DNA of 64,000 nt from Sphaeroforma sirkka (GCA_001586965.3 LUCW03000139.1:1-64000), one strand, 5' to 3'; positions 1 to 12,333 are shown, numbered from the stretch's first letter. The notes: a model not told the origin generated them from the letters alone. Translations and numbers: made by a program.

Positions 1-182
1 TAGAGCCATATACAGTCCTATATATTGTCTACGTCAATATGTTATATGCTTCTCTGGTTGGTTAAAAGTGTGTCTGTCAACTACCGATCTTGTCTCTGAA
101 TTCGGTATTATCTTGGAAGATCATAGTTCCATTTTTTAATAGTGTGCCAATGAACGGCGGCTGTACGCACAAATGTACTTAC

Positions 183-339
183 CTGTGGCAATATATAACA
201 GAAAGGCGCCTGCAATAGTGAGGACATACAGAGACGCCATCTGTCTGTAAGGATCATCTCGAGGAATTGTATGTGTCGATAATGACTTCCAAACATCATC
301 CAGCAGCAGATCGTCTGCAACATCTAAAACTACGTCCAT
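183..339 (-). CDS. ERG3: sterol C5-desaturase, first exon (rest beyond left edge)
   Basis: The minus strand encodes 52 residues starting MDVVLDVADDLLLDD, followed by a DDPYRQ-x2-SLYVLT segment and a first hydrophobic stretch ending in YIATG. This matches the N-terminus of ERG3/SC5D, which starts MD-x-VL-x-VAD and has a DD-x2-RQ-x2-SL motif before the first membrane helix. The family introduces the C5 double bond of sterols in the ER using a His-box di-iron centre; those His boxes would lie in exons outside the window. The exon ends in phase 1 at a strong donor (GTAAG on the minus strand at 182-178). The start is the only ATG giving the conserved N-terminus. I see the exon and donor directly; the enzyme name rests on family knowledge. 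Confidence 0.82.
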
Positions 340-1646
340 GTTGTCGCGGTTCCTTGCAATGTCGTAAATATACGAGTAGTGGGTTTATATTATCTTCTGA
401 GTTTACTATTGAGCAATACGTTCGCTATACTACCTTGTCTCGCATTACATATAAAATATATTTACATCGACAAACGAACACTGTATTTTAAATAGTATCA
501 ATATGTGTATAAAAGGCGGTGCCTATTTAAAGAGTACGTACACTTCCATAAGTTCTAACACATGACGATTATGAGCAGAAGTAATAGTTTGCTACTATGT
601 AGGCTGAGGGCTGATCTGGCACTGATTGGAGAACTGAATAAAAGTACTTCGGAATATTCCTATATAAAAATTCTATAAAAAAAATAGATGACCTGGTAAA
701 CGACAATAGTTGTTTTATTTTAATTTTTTCGACCAGGAAGTCAAAGTACGTCTCTCACAGTCTCACACCAGTTCATATTGTTGAATATACCTGTCGTTAA
801 CCGTTCCATTGTATGTTTCGGTCATACGATCGCAGTGTCCAATGAAAATTAAAGATTTAATCGACATCAAAAAGATTACATAATATAATAAGAGAGTGAT
901 CTGCGAAGTGACTCCCAAGTCCCAGTCCCTTGACGGCGGGCCTTCGTTTTTTACCGCTCTCCGAGACTCCTCACTCAGACCTCTTCCTCTCTCTGATAAG
1001 CTCATAACGTTATGGGGGTACGGGATAGAAGTTGAACGTAAACGCATATTTATTGAATTTTTAAACGTTATATCATTAATAATGTGATCAGAAGGGGTTT
1101 CGTGAACATGGTACACATTTAAAAATATAGACCCGGGCCGCAAGTTGCACCTATTCATACAAAGGACCGCAGATGAAATACAAGTTGAACGTAAACGTAT
1201 CATATTCGATTTATAAAAGTTTTAACGTAAAACGGTTTGAGTTTTTTTTTTAGACTCTCTCATATATGTGAAATATTTTGTCGTTAATTCTGTAGTCTGT
1301 ACACACACAGAGAAACGTGAAATGGGCATTTGGTCTCGACCAACAGAAAGTACGTTTAAGAACGTCGATTCTATTGGCTGTACAACCCCTGTGGCAATTG
1401 TTTTGGATTTCTGATTTTCTGCGGCAGAACAGAGCCTACTAAATTGAACAAGCCAGACATCCTCTTGAAGCATGACAAAAATTGGAGTTTACTCTTTTTT
1501 CAGTTTTTGGCGCGTAAACTTGGCGCCCGATCTCGTCCGATAATTTATGCTATATTTTGGGCCAAATATCATATTTTATTAAACGTAGCTTGTTCTATTT
1601 AGAAGACTATGAGCCCAACGTAGCCCACCGTAGCTACGTTGTCACG
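340..1646. other. intergenic region, no convincing gene
   Basis: This 1.3 kb lies between the divergent ERG3 and THAP-like exons and should hold both promoters. A TATAAAAGG box lies on the + strand at 508-516, but I see no convincing reading frame just downstream. A short motif, AGTTGAACGTAAACG, occurs twice (about 1030 and 1181). A minus-strand open frame at 763-1203 has no recognisable domain and is not called as a gene. Confidence 0.5.
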
Positions 1647-1789
1647 ATGGTTATATGTGCAGTAGCCACGTGTGAGAACACACATAAGATTACGGCTGAG
1701 GATGGATCCAAAACATCTTTCTTTCGCATCCCTAAAGAGAAGGGATACCCTGCCTTTCGCGCAAATACGTCATATGAGATTGCATGTCG
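1647..1789 (+). CDS. THAP-type zinc-finger-like first exon
   Basis: The exon encodes MVICAVATCENTHKITA followed by SFFRIPKEKG. A Cys-x4-Cys pair near the N-terminus followed by an S-F-[FY]-R-[IF]-P motif is the start of a THAP DNA-binding domain (C2CH zinc module), known from animal transcription factors and P-element-type transposases. The frame ends in phase 2 at a strong GTAAGG donor (1790-1795), so this looks like exon 1 of a spliced gene. The second half of the domain (Cys-x2-His) is not visible. The next sequence is retroelement from 1984 onward, so the gene may have been split by that insertion, or may itself be a DNA-transposon remnant. The THAP call is moderate because only half the domain is present. 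Confidence 0.42.
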
Positions 1790-1983
1790 GTAAGGTTGAC
1801 ATCAATAACCTGATGCGACAGCGATGGATAGTGGCTTGCTTTCGATATTTTCAACGGGAGGAAGCTCGAACATCTACGGAGGTAGCCAAAGAATATTGAT
1901 CATGTAATGAGCATAGAATATGTAGTTTACACTTGATTCCTGAAGTTATAATTTTACTGTCAAAAAACAGAACAATCACTACA

Positions 1984-3556
1984 TGTAGAAATACGGCCTC
2001 CGGTCAGTCTAAAATATTAAGATCAAATGAGATAACACATTGGTTTTTACTTGTGTCTAAAATAATTTAATACAAGTTCTTTTTCCAATATTTCGAAAGT
2101 GTTCTAAATTCACTTTGATGGCTCCAATAGCCTGCGTATTTGGTATGACTCATTCACTTGGACCTTTTTGAGACGATAGTAGATGTAGAATATTATAAAC
2201 TAAATTTTACAATCCCTACACTACTACTTACAGGTTTTGATCTTCCCGCCAATCTCCAAAATCCAATAGTATTTTTCTTTTTTTTAATTTTTCTTCAGAT
2301 GGAACTTTATTTATATTAGCTAATGTATTAACTTGACTTACGTTCTTACGGTAGTGAGTTTTGTACCGACGTAATGGAGGCACTTATACTCGTATCAGGC
2401 ATGACCCATAGGCGTGGTGTTCCTTACAAACCTCAAACGCAGGGTGCAAATGAGACACGTCATAGAGAACTTAAGAAACTCTTGCGTACCGCACTAGACG
2501 ACGTTGAGGATATGTGGCCTTATCATTTGAAATGGGTTCAGACTCAAATGAATAACTGCATGAATCCTCAAACTGGAACACTCCCGTTTCACTATTTCTT
2601 TGGCCGCTATAGTGAATTACAAGCAACGTTTGATAAAACTGCGCCCGAGAAACACGCTACCCCGTGGCTACAAAAGATCGAGCAGAACGTTGTTTACCCC
2701 TGTTTACTCGAGCACAAGAATCGCGTCCTACTTAAAGCGTATGACCGATGGGATAACACTAAGAACATTGTTCAGTTCAAAGTCGGCGATTACGTTAACA
2801 TTATAAATCGAAACGCCAACGTTACCGAACTCTCTTCTAAGATGATAGGACCTTTTGTTATTTCCTACCATGATGAGAAGAGTGATACTTACGAAGTGAA
2901 TAACATTGATGGTCCTAGCGCAACTAATCTAGGCACTCACCGTATCCCTACCTCCGAACTCTCATTCGCTCGCTCATTTGATTCTGATGTACCAGTTATG
3001 GAGTCACAAGTCAAAGATATAATTGACAAAATATCCGAAGACGGTTACACTTACTACAAGACCCGTTTCATGGATGGAACAGTAGCTTGGTTAGCCTCCG
3101 ATGCATTTCGTGAGTCTCGCGACTTTCTTCGTATCTTTAATAAGGAATGGAATAAACGTTTACATAAGAACACACGAGATAAACGAAAAGGGTTTCCTCA
3201 GGTGACTACAAACCCTGACGGATCTGAAATTCCCTATTTGCCACCTACTTCCTACGTGACTAAACTTTCTGATCTGCTTACCAACAGTGCAGAAAATTGT
3301 TCAAACTTACTTACTAATGAAGAACAGCCTTTGGCTATTACCTTACCAAATAATAAACGTAAGGCGCCTACATCGGAAATGGTTACTGGACCAAATACTA
3401 AACGACATAGAGTACAACATGAGTCTTGAACTCGTACATATAGGCACATACTTACTCGATAAGTCATGACCGAAACCGTTTTTACTTTGGTTTTCGCTTT
3501 ACCAACTAGATCGTATCTTAACGTACGTTCGTAGTTCTAAAAGCTACTGGGGGCTA
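1984..3556 (+). mobile_element. Ty3/gypsy chromovirus-like element, partial upstream copy (copy A)
   Basis: This fossil copy begins with LTR sequence (TGTAGAAATACGG) and contains the integrase C-terminal end of pol, a GPF-type module and a chromodomain-like tail. It runs to a polypurine-like stretch and then into the LTR at 3557, which it shares with the fuller copy downstream. Most of gag-pol is absent, so the copy is broken. Its pol end is almost identical to 9384-10547 of the downstream copy, which indicates recent shared origin or duplication. Confidence 0.85.
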
Positions 3557-4151
3557 TGTAGAAATACGGCCTCCGGTCAGTCTAAAATATGAAGATCAAT
3601 TGAGATAATACATTGGTTTTTATTTGTATTTTAAATAATTTAGTACAAGCTCTTTTTCCAATATTTCCAAAGTGTTCTAAATTCACTTTGATGGCTCCAA
3701 TAGCCTGAGTATTTGGTATGACTCGTCTACTTGGACCTATTTGAGACATTAGTAGATGTAGGATATTATAAACTAAATTTTATAATCTCCGAACTACTAC
3801 TTATAGATTTTGGTCCTCCCGCCAATCTCCAAAATCCAATAAGTCTTTTTCTTTTTTTAACTTTTCTTCAGATGGAACTTTATTTATATCAGCTAATGTA
3901 TTAACGTGACTTACGTTAATATGTCTATTTACAAATTAGGCAAGTGGTCATGAACACTTAGTACTTCTAGTGAAAATTATTCAATAAAGAACAGCTAGAG
4001 GTACGCCCTGTGTGATCGAGGATATTTAGGCTCTTAACAAGAGGCAGTCCCGATCATTCTTACACAAGCTATCACTGCTAAATCCTAACTGACTAAATTG
4101 TATTTTAGTTTAATATAGTTTGAAACCTAGTAATTTCCATCGAAGTTTACA
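3557..4151 (+). repeat. full-length LTR shared by copies A and B
   Basis: This 595-bp LTR starts TGTAGAAATACGG and ends CGAAGTTTACA (TG...CA ends). It is preceded by a purine-rich AAAAGCTACTGGGGG tract, as expected for the 3' end of copy A, and followed by the gag leader of copy B, so it serves both. An AATAAA signal lies in its last third. It closely matches the solo LTR at 62260-62852. Confidence 0.9.
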
Positions 4152-4210
4152 TATTTTTCAGTTAACTAGTAGTTACAGTAGTGTACTGCTTCTAGACTGT
4201 CTGACATTGA

Positions 4211-6250
4211 TTTACAATCCAGCAAATACTATGGCTAAGGGTACTTCTAAAGGCAAGGGAGCCGCTAGCTCTAAGCCTGCTAAGCCTGCCGAGGTTCCTG
4301 AGGTCCCTGTGGAAACACCTAGCCTGTCTGGAGTTGAGCCTGCCGAGGATACTGTTGGGGAAGCAAATTCTGAGGTTGGTACAGAGGATTATTCTGAGGA
4401 TGACTCGTCGGATCCTAAAGCCTTGGAAGAAGAGGTATCTACTACCGCGGAAAGGCTCGCCAGCGTCCGTGTATCACCTAGGAGTGAAGCTCAGGACCCC
4501 AGCTTGCCCCCTGACCACGTGCCGTCAAATATAGGATAAACGTCGAAAGGCTGGAAAATTCGTGGATACGAATGTCGGGGGCATTATAACTCTACATCTA
4601 AAGGACACTCCAGCACAAATCCGGCGTGAAAAGGAAGTATTGGACCTGTCCGAAAATTTCGGTTTCGCCATCGATGGAGAAGCCATTCCATTCAGCTCAA
4701 ATCTTGGGGCCGAAGCTGAGGACACCATAACTCGACAACGAGTGGTTGGATCCTCTCAATCTCGACGCCAATTGAACCGCACTGAAGCGCTCTTGAAGGA
4801 GCTAGCGGCAGCAGCAGTTGTGGACCCCTCTATCGTGTCCCACTTGGCTGATATTCTTCCTATACCGAAGAAGAAGAAAAAATCGGGCCCAGTTTCGAAC
4901 CCGAGACCTACTGGTTTACCAGCCAGTAAGCCAGTTACCACTGGCGAGAGAGATAATATTTCAAAATTTAATCTCTATAGCTCTGATGCTACCATCGACC
5001 ATCCTCTTGACAAACCTAACCCTGTCAGAGGATATGATCGTATGGAACTCGATGAGGCTTACCATCCTCGTAATATCGACCCTCATTTGCCAACTAACCC
5101 TGGTAATCACGATTTTGGCAATCGCTACACCAGTACCTCGTTAGAGAGTTCCCGCTCTAATCCTGAGGATGAGGAAGTGAGAACCAGACATACTCGTCTC
5201 AGGCTATTGCGCTCTGGTATGCAAGTCCTTGAGGACCGTCTATTGAATGACTCTGACCTTGACGATAGGAAAGCGGATAACATTCGCTATCTAATCGATA
5301 ACAAGAGAAAGGAAATAGACACCATCTTGGCACTAGCAGCCCGTAGCACTGAGCATGAGCCTCGTGAACACTTAGAACCAAGCTTTATAAAGCAGCTAGG
5401 TAACGCGCAGGCTGAGGTCGATTTCTCTACTAATGAGAGTACAGTGGAGACACTAAAGGCCTTCGACCAACTTAAGGAGTCTGCCAGCCTTAGGGATAAG
5501 CAGATGATGAATGCCTTTATTCATTTCTGTGAGCCAGGTGAATGGCGAACTATCTTGAAGGCTCATGAGCCCAACTGGAAAGCCCTATCCTGGCACCAGT
5601 TGCGTGATAATATACTTAACACCTTTTTTGAAGATGCACGTGACCGTGAACTTCTAGAGTCTCGCAAGTTCTTTGCGAACGATACCACTATTCGAGGTGC
5701 TCTAGCTCATATGACACATATGAATACTCGGATGGGTGGTCGTACCTATACTGGCGAATATTTATTAATTTGTCAGATGATGGAGACTCTGGGAGCTAAC
5801 CTCTTTAAGAAAGTCAATGATGACATCATCGCCTATGGTGATTTGCGATCTATGCCTTGGTCTGTCTTTGAGAAGATAGTACACAAGCATACCAATTCCT
5901 CTACTAGAGTACTTAGTACCACGAGCTACACCCAGTCCACTAAGCGAAACGCAGTAGAGACTAATACTGCGCGTAGTACTAAGAAACCTCGCACTACTAC
6001 TGGAGGGGTACTGGCTCTACTTCTACCGAACCGAAAGGTGATAAGAAGGTGAGAGCGCCTTGCAAGAAGTGTGGTTACAACCTCACAAAACGTAATGGCA
6101 AGTGGAATGGTAGACACGAACCTGTTAAGTGTGCACCAGGCAAGCCAGATTTTGGACACTATATGAAAGAGTGTGCTACTTGCAAGGGTACTAACGGTTG
6201 GCACAAAGAGGATTGCAAGGACTTACCAGACGTCCAAGTTAAGCACTGAC
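4211..6250 (+). pseudogene. gag-like region of copy B
   Basis: The region follows the 5' LTR. It starts with a low-complexity acidic/Ala-Pro-rich segment, continues with a charged helical middle that has a capsid-like core, and ends in a short Cys/His-rich piece with CKKC, CATC and nearby His residues that may stand for the nucleocapsid zinc knuckle. Assignment is by position and composition; gag sequences diverge too fast for a firm domain call. Confidence 0.6.
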
Positions 6251-6259
6251 AGTACCATA

Positions 6260-8140
6260 TGTGCGCACTAGAGCAAGATTATGAGAAAATGTTCAATAAA
6301 ATCTATACCAAAGGAGATGAACGTATCTTTCAAACAGTTTTCGTAAATGGAGAAAAAGTTATGGCACTATTTGATCCAGGGGCTGAAGTCTCTGCTATCT
6401 CATGCCGAGTAGCCTACGCTACAGATATGGCTGTCCATAACGAAACAACTGATTTAATCTTGGGAAATGGCAAAGTTACTACTTGCGAACAAGCCATTGA
6501 CTATGCACACATAATGCTGTCAGATAGAAGAGAAGTGAAGACTCACCTAATCGTTACTGACATGTCTCAGAAATACGATTTAATTATAGGTATGACTGAT
6601 CTTCTCAGTTTAGGTATAACACTCACTGGTCTGCCTAATGGGCTGACCCGAATAAAGATCAGTCAGATGATATTATGTTAAAGATACCTAAACCTCCGGA
6701 AGGTGAAGCAAAGGATATGATTTCGCACTTCACCGATATAATTATGGACTTAATTATACAAAACAGGAAGATTGCAATAACTGACTGGTGTATGTTTAAG
6801 TTCTCTAATGGGTACGTTAGACTTGACTTAACAAACGTCGACTTCTCTAAGTTAAAGTGTCCTTCACATAACTACGTGAGTTGGAGACACAAAGACGTTA
6901 TCAAAACCCAAATCGAAGATTGGTTAAAACAGGGTCTAATTGAAATCAATTATGATGCAACCCCAGTTAACTTAGCTCTCTTAGCGGTCGATCAATATAA
7001 ATCTGATGGAACGTTTAGTAAAACAAGAGTAGTACTAGACCTGTCGCCAATCAACAAACTAATTCCGCAACATAGTTTTCCCTTACCTAAGATAAGCGAG
7101 AGATACTACGCAAAATGGAGGGTGCGACTATCTTTTCCAAGATAGACTTAAAAGCTGCATTCCATCAACTACAGATATATGAGCCTCATAGGAAATACTT
7201 TTCCTTTACTTGGCAAGGTAAGAAGTACCAGTTTAAAGGTGCACCTGAAGGCTTACACATGTTACCTTCTTTCTTCCAACAAGTTATGATGGAACTATTT
7301 GCGGACCTGTCGTATAACGTATCAGTCTATTTAGATGATATAGTTATCTTTACAAAGACAGCACATGAACATGCTAAACTCGTTAAAGAAGTCTTAAAGC
7401 GACTTAATCATGCTAAACTTAAGATTAACGAAGACAAGTGTTCTTTTGCTAAAGATACTATACACTTACTTGGCTACAAAGTATCTGCAGCAGGGGTAGA
7501 AATTGATCCTGGCAAGAAACAGTTTCTGTTGGATTTATCAACACCAATTACTGGAAGAGATGTGAACTCTGTGTGTGGGTTTGTTAACTTCTTCTCGGAT
7601 TCGGTACCGCATCTTTCTCATTACTTAAAGCCTTTCAGTCACCTACGGCTGCACAAAGGACCTTTGGGAAAGCTTTGGACTAAAGAATGTGATGATGCAT
7701 TTAAACTAGTCAAAATTAAAGTAATGGACGCACCCATCATGCAGTACCCTGTGGATGGTGTCCCATTCCAAGTAGCAACCGACGCTTCAGATCGAGCGGT
7801 AGGTGGAGTGCTTTACCAAACGATAAATGGTAAACCGCGCTACATACAATTCTTTAGCAAGAGTTATAATAAGAGTCAACGGAATTACCCTACCGTTAAA
7901 CAAGAGCTCCTTGCTATAGTTACTGCGCTAAGACAGTTTAAAGACTACCTTTATGGAAGTTACTTTACTGTCGCCTGTGATCAAAAGTCTTTAACATACT
8001 TAAAAGATATGAACCCTGATTCACAGTTGGTGAGCCGCTGGCATGACATTATTGCCAAGTTCGCTTTTAATATAACACACAAACCAGGAATACATAACCA
8101 TCTTCCTGACATGCTCTCTCGACTTGTGCCCGACTACCAG
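6260..8140 (+). pseudogene. pol: protease, reverse transcriptase and RNase H region
   Basis: A retropepsin-like module with an LFDPGAEVS active-site region comes first. Then comes a reverse transcriptase with the VYLDDIVIFT catalytic motif and an LLGY segment in the thumb, and then an RNase H with TDASDRAVGGVLYQ and YPTVKQELLAIV. This order and these motifs are diagnostic of Ty3/gypsy pol. Confidence 0.85.
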
Positions 8141-8189
8141 AAAACAGTCAAAGAGTTATTAGCAACCGATTGGATGCTAAATAAGAAAT

Positions 8190-8560
8190 GGTTTAACCTC
8201 GCTCAATCACGATGGGGTCCATTTACTGTTGATATGTTCGCCGCAGAACATAACAAACAGGTTTCTGAATATAGGTCGTTGACTCATCCTAAAGGTGATG
8301 CATTTCAGCTTGACTTATCAAAGCATAATGCGTGGGCTAACCCACCTTGTCAACTTATCGCACAGTTGTTAAATTATGTTAATATTACGAAATCTACCAT
8401 TATGCTGTGTTGTCCCTTACGTAACTCCGACCCATGGATACGTGATTTAATTAATATGATTCAAGACGAACCTATTTATGTCGACCGTGAAACCGACACG
8501 TTCTTGTATCAGGGATCCTATTCTATTAAGAAGACGCCTTGGAAACACACCATTGTTTGT
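8190..8560 (+). pseudogene. Dam-like module between RNase H and integrase
   Basis: After RNase H there is a module with FTVDMFAAEHN, then DAFQLDL, WANPPCQLI and IMLCCPLRNSDPW. The D-[LM]-FA...N, DAF, W-[AV]-NPP and P-x4-PW pattern matches the Dam/N6-adenine-methyltransferase-like domain that DIRS elements and some gypsy-like elements carry after RNase H. The NPP sits where methylases have their DPPY-type motif. Whether it was ever catalytic cannot be judged here. Confidence 0.55.
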
Positions 8561-8939
8561 CGCATCGGTCCTGCAGGTACCACTAAGTGGAAACCCTCAA
8601 CCGAATTCTTAGCTAAACTAGAGGAGTCTAAAGAGTTTGAACAAAAGCTCAAGACTCGTACAACACATGCACCCAACAAGATTGCAGTCGAGGTAATGCC
8701 GATTGAAACGGCATTAGATCGTAAAAAACATGGAACTAGCTAAGGCCATGGATCAAAGACTCAAAACTCTAAGAGAACCTGAAGCTCGCACTCAACTACT
8801 TAAAGCGCTGCTTAAAGAACAGCCAGGAGTTGCGAAACAACTGAAGAAGATACTTCAACAATCCAATGTTGTCAATTATGTATCTCAGGACTCTACCCTC
8901 CTGATACTGAGGTTGCCCTTTCCAACAGGACTATGGTTC

Positions 8940-10421
8940 ATCCAGCCAGCGTTACGCAGAATCTGACTGACTTAGAGGAGCTCGAAAGTAGAGTTAAAAT
9001 TATACATAATTTAACGCATCGAGCATATGAGCATACTTATAAAATGGCTATTCGTGCAGGGCTTGATCACCCGGCGCTGAAAGAAACCATACGTGAAGTA
9101 TACCGACGCTGTACTGATTGTGAAAAGAACCAGATCAAGCGATACGGTTGGGCACCCCTAAAAAGTGTGACAGAAGACCAACCGATGCGCCGAGTCATAG
9201 TCGATTTGGTTAAACTCCCGCGATCCAAGCATACTGGCGATGTATATATCTGTCATTTCTTATGTGTGGCTTCGGGCTATAACTTGCTTTATGCAATACC
9301 GAACAAACGTCCACAAACAGTGGCAGAATTATGCTATCACGTCTTTAATGACTTCGGTTTCCCCGAGTACTATGTTCTGATAACGGTAGTGAGTTTTGTA
9401 CCGACGTAATGGAGGCACTTATACTCGTATCAGGCATGACCCATAGGCGTGGTGTTCCCTACAAACCTCAAACGCAGGGTGCAAATGAGACACGTCATAG
9501 AGAACTTAAGAAACTCTTGCGTACCGCACTAGACGACGTTGAGGATATGTGGCCTTATCATTTGAAATGGGTTCAGACTCAAATGAATAACTGCATGAAT
9601 CCTCAAACTGGAACACTCCGTTTCACTATTTCTTTGGCCGCTATAGTGAATTACAAACAACGTTTGATAAAACTGCGCCTGAGAAACACGCTACCCCGTG
9701 GCTACAAAAGATCGAGCATATGCAGAACGTTGTTTACCCCTGTTTACTCGAGCACAAGAATCGCGTCCTACTTAAAGCGTATGACCGATGGAATAACACT
9801 AAGAACATTGTTCAGTTCAAAGTCGGCGATTACGTTAACATTATAAATCGAAACGCCAACGTTACCGAACTCTCTTCTAAGACGATAGGACCTTTTGTTA
9901 TTTCCTACCATGATGAGAAGAGTGATACTTACGAAGTGAATAACATTGATGGTCCTAGCGCAACTAATCTAGGCACTCACCGTATCCCTACCTCCGAACT
10001 CTCATTCGCTCGCTCATTTGATTCTGATGTACCAGTTATGGAGTCACAAGTCAAAGATATAATTGACAAAATATCCGAAGACGGTTACACTTACTACAAG
10101 ACCCGTTTCATGGATGGAACAGTAGCTTGGTTAGCCTCCGATGCATTTCGTGAGTCTCGCGACTTTCTTCGTATCTTTAATAAGGAATGGAATAAACGTT
10201 TACATAAAAACACACGAGATAAACGAAAAGGGTTTCCTAAGGTGACTACAAACCCTGATGGATCTGAAATTCCCTATTTGCCACCTACTTCCTATGTGAC
10301 TAAACGTTCTGATCTGCTTACCAACAGTGCAGAAAATTCTTTGAACTTACTTACTAATGAAGAACAACTTTTGGCTACCGGACCAAATACTAAACGACAT
10401 AGAGTAGAACATGAGTCTTGA
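8940..10421 (+). pseudogene. integrase region with GPF module and chromodomain-like tail
   Basis: A His/Cys zinc-binding segment (CTDCEKNQIKR) is followed by the integrase core start (VIVDLVKLP), later core sequence, a GPF-type module (IGPFVISYHD) and a tail resembling a chromodomain (YTYYKTRFMDGTVAWL). Such a tail defines chromoviruses and is thought to steer insertion to particular chromatin. The last 1.2 kb duplicates 2341-3556. Confidence 0.75.
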
Positions 10422-10547
10422 ACTCGTACATATAGGCACATACTTACTCGATAAGCCATGACAGAAACCGTTTTACTTTGGTTTTTGCTTTACGAACTAG
10501 ATCGTACCTTCACGTACGTCCGTAGTCCTAAAAGCTACTGGGGGCTA

Positions 10548-10759
10548 TGTAGAAATACGGCATCCGGTAGGTCCAGAATATCAAGATCAAATGAGATAAA
10601 ATATTGGGGTTCAATTGTATTTAAAATAATTTAATACAAATTCTTTTTCCAATATTTCATGTGTTCTAAATTCACTTTGATGGCTCCAATAGCCTGAATA
10701 TTTGGTATGACTTATTTACTTGGATCTATTTGAGACGATTGTAGATGTAGGATATTATC
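10548..10759 (+). repeat. 3' LTR portion of copy B
   Basis: The sequence begins TGTAGAAATACGG after the same purine-rich tract seen at 3540-3556. It matches about the first third of the 595-bp LTR but is more diverged than the other copies. It is then joined to an inverted LTR end. Confidence 0.8.
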
Positions 10760-10866
10760 TAATTATTGGAAAAGAACTTGTATTAATTATTTTAGATATT
10801 AATAAAAACCAATGTGTTTTCTCATTTGATCTTGATATTTTAGACTGACCGGAGGCCGTATTTCTA
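10760..10866 (-). repeat. inverted LTR-end fragment
   Basis: About 107 bp is the reverse complement of the first ~105 bp of the LTR and ends TATTTCTA. Together with 10548-10759 it forms a foldback of LTR ends. Confidence 0.8.
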
Positions 10867-11450
10867 ATCCAGCTTTAGTGGGTTAAAGGGGTGACAGTCC
10901 CCCTGATTGAGTGCCGGGGAAGGTAGTACGGCGCTGGGGAGGCGCATAGTTTGCACTTCCCTATGATTCCTGATTAGGTCAACAAAAATTGATCTTTCTA
11001 CAGAAGCGATTGATGACTTGGACGATAGGGGCGTGCGACGAGCGGGCGGACAAAAGTATTGACTTTGACCTCTCGGGTTTGCGCCAGTTGGCGATGGAGC
11101 TAGGTTGTAAGTCGCCGCGTGAGCTTCCGCGACTGAAAGCAATGATAGAGGCGAGGCATATAACAAGGAGGCCCATCGGTTCATGAAAGTAGACAAGATT
11201 CGCCTTCATACCAAGCCAAACGTGGCGCCGGCAAGATTGTGCTACATGGATGGTCTTGATAAGGATCATCCGCAGCAGTTAGAGTAGAAGGGGAAGATAG
11301 ACGAGATGATGACACAGGGTTGGTTACTATCGAGAAACATACGGACACGGATGTGCTGTGGTTGTCGAGGACAGTGATGGTGCGGAAATCAATGATTGAC
11401 CGTTTTGAACTAATTTCGCTGCCAAGTGGCGCGCGAAGCTTGTGCAGGAG
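10867..11450 (+). mobile_element. fragment of a second gypsy-like element (RT N-terminal side)
   Basis: The + strand shows pieces with the layout that precedes the reverse-transcriptase palm in Ty3/gypsy elements: KIRLHTKPNVAPARL, then KIDEMMTQGW, then LWLSRTVMVRK. The sequence is unlike copy B in composition and wording. It is an old, broken remnant; no LTRs could be assigned to it. Confidence 0.42.
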
Positions 11451-12333
11451 CCGTTTCCTTTATAACCTAAAAATTGACTTCGCTCTTTATAAAAAGTTTA
11501 GCCCTTCTACAGCCACCCACCACATACACAAGTTTATAACCCCGTAGGGGTGTAGTATACGATCCCTTCTCTCCGAGAACAAGCACTCTACCACTACCGA
11601 AGGTAGCACCCCCCGTAAACTTGGGGCACTACTCTCTCAGATCTCTATTACTTTCTCCTTAGGTGGTACATAAATCATAATCTATCTTACATAACTCTAA
11701 GAAGAAGGAGGGGATGACTGCCCCACCAGAACATTATCTTACACCCCTAATATATTGGCTGTGGGTTCGATTCCGAAGGTATTCCCTCGGAGCAGGATAT
11801 GTTCCGCTGCCATATAGCCGGCAAGCCCTGGGTGACTGTGTTCGGGAATGTATTTTCGAGATTGACATTTGCTCTCCCGACTCCATGCACGAAATATAGA
11901 TTGACAAGCAACAATTCTACAACGGAAACCTACAATAAATACGCACACATACACACACACACAATCCACGTTTTACCTATAAAAAAATATAGTAAATATT
12001 CACATACGAACGTTCCACCCTATTCTAATAAATTATTTTGTACTTTTGTTTTTTCCAAAACAAAATAACAAAAAACACAAAAGCAAGAAAAAAAACAAAA
12101 AACACTTCGCTGACTTGAGACGCGGACTGATGAGTCATTATGGTGAGTGGCTATACAGCTGTGCTCTAAAAAGCATATTTTCAATGCTGACTTATAAATA
12201 CGGTTTTTAAAATAACACGTTCTGACGTTCGTCGGTTATACAAGACCAGCAGAACCATAGCAACGTATAACACATCATATATTAAATAGAGAGATACTGT
12301 GAGGTTAAGGCAGAATCTCCTAGTAGCGAGAAG
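11451..12333. other. intergenic region upstream of the acyltransferase gene
   Basis: No supported gene. A GGTTCGATTCC stretch (11764-11774) resembles a pol III B box, but no A box or cloverleaf accompanies it. An A-rich segment follows (about 11990-12100). The core promoter of the acyltransferase gene should lie in the last 200 bp; a weak TATTAAATA lies near 12280. Confidence 0.4.

Larger units (their letters stand above)
3557..10759 (+). mobile_element. Ty3/gypsy chromovirus-like LTR retrotransposon (copy B)
   Basis: A near-complete but broken fossil: 5' LTR, gag, protease, reverse transcriptase, RNase H, a Dam-like module, integrase, GPF module, chromodomain-like tail, purine tract and part of a 3' LTR. 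The frame shows roughly half a dozen interruptions, although some gag/pol boundaries may be natural frameshift or read-through points in this family. The internal part looks young because it is nearly identical to copy A, while the 3' LTR is clearly more diverged from the 5' LTR. That combination suggests a mosaic built by recombination between copies. Confidence 0.88.

Noticed and set aside
763-1203. 146-residue minus-strand open frame
   Set aside because: No recognisable domain, no splice or promoter support, and the sequence lies in a presumed bidirectional promoter region.
11764-11774. GGTTCGATTCC as a pol III B box (SINE or tRNA)
   Set aside because: No A box at a proper distance and no cloverleaf can be folded around it.
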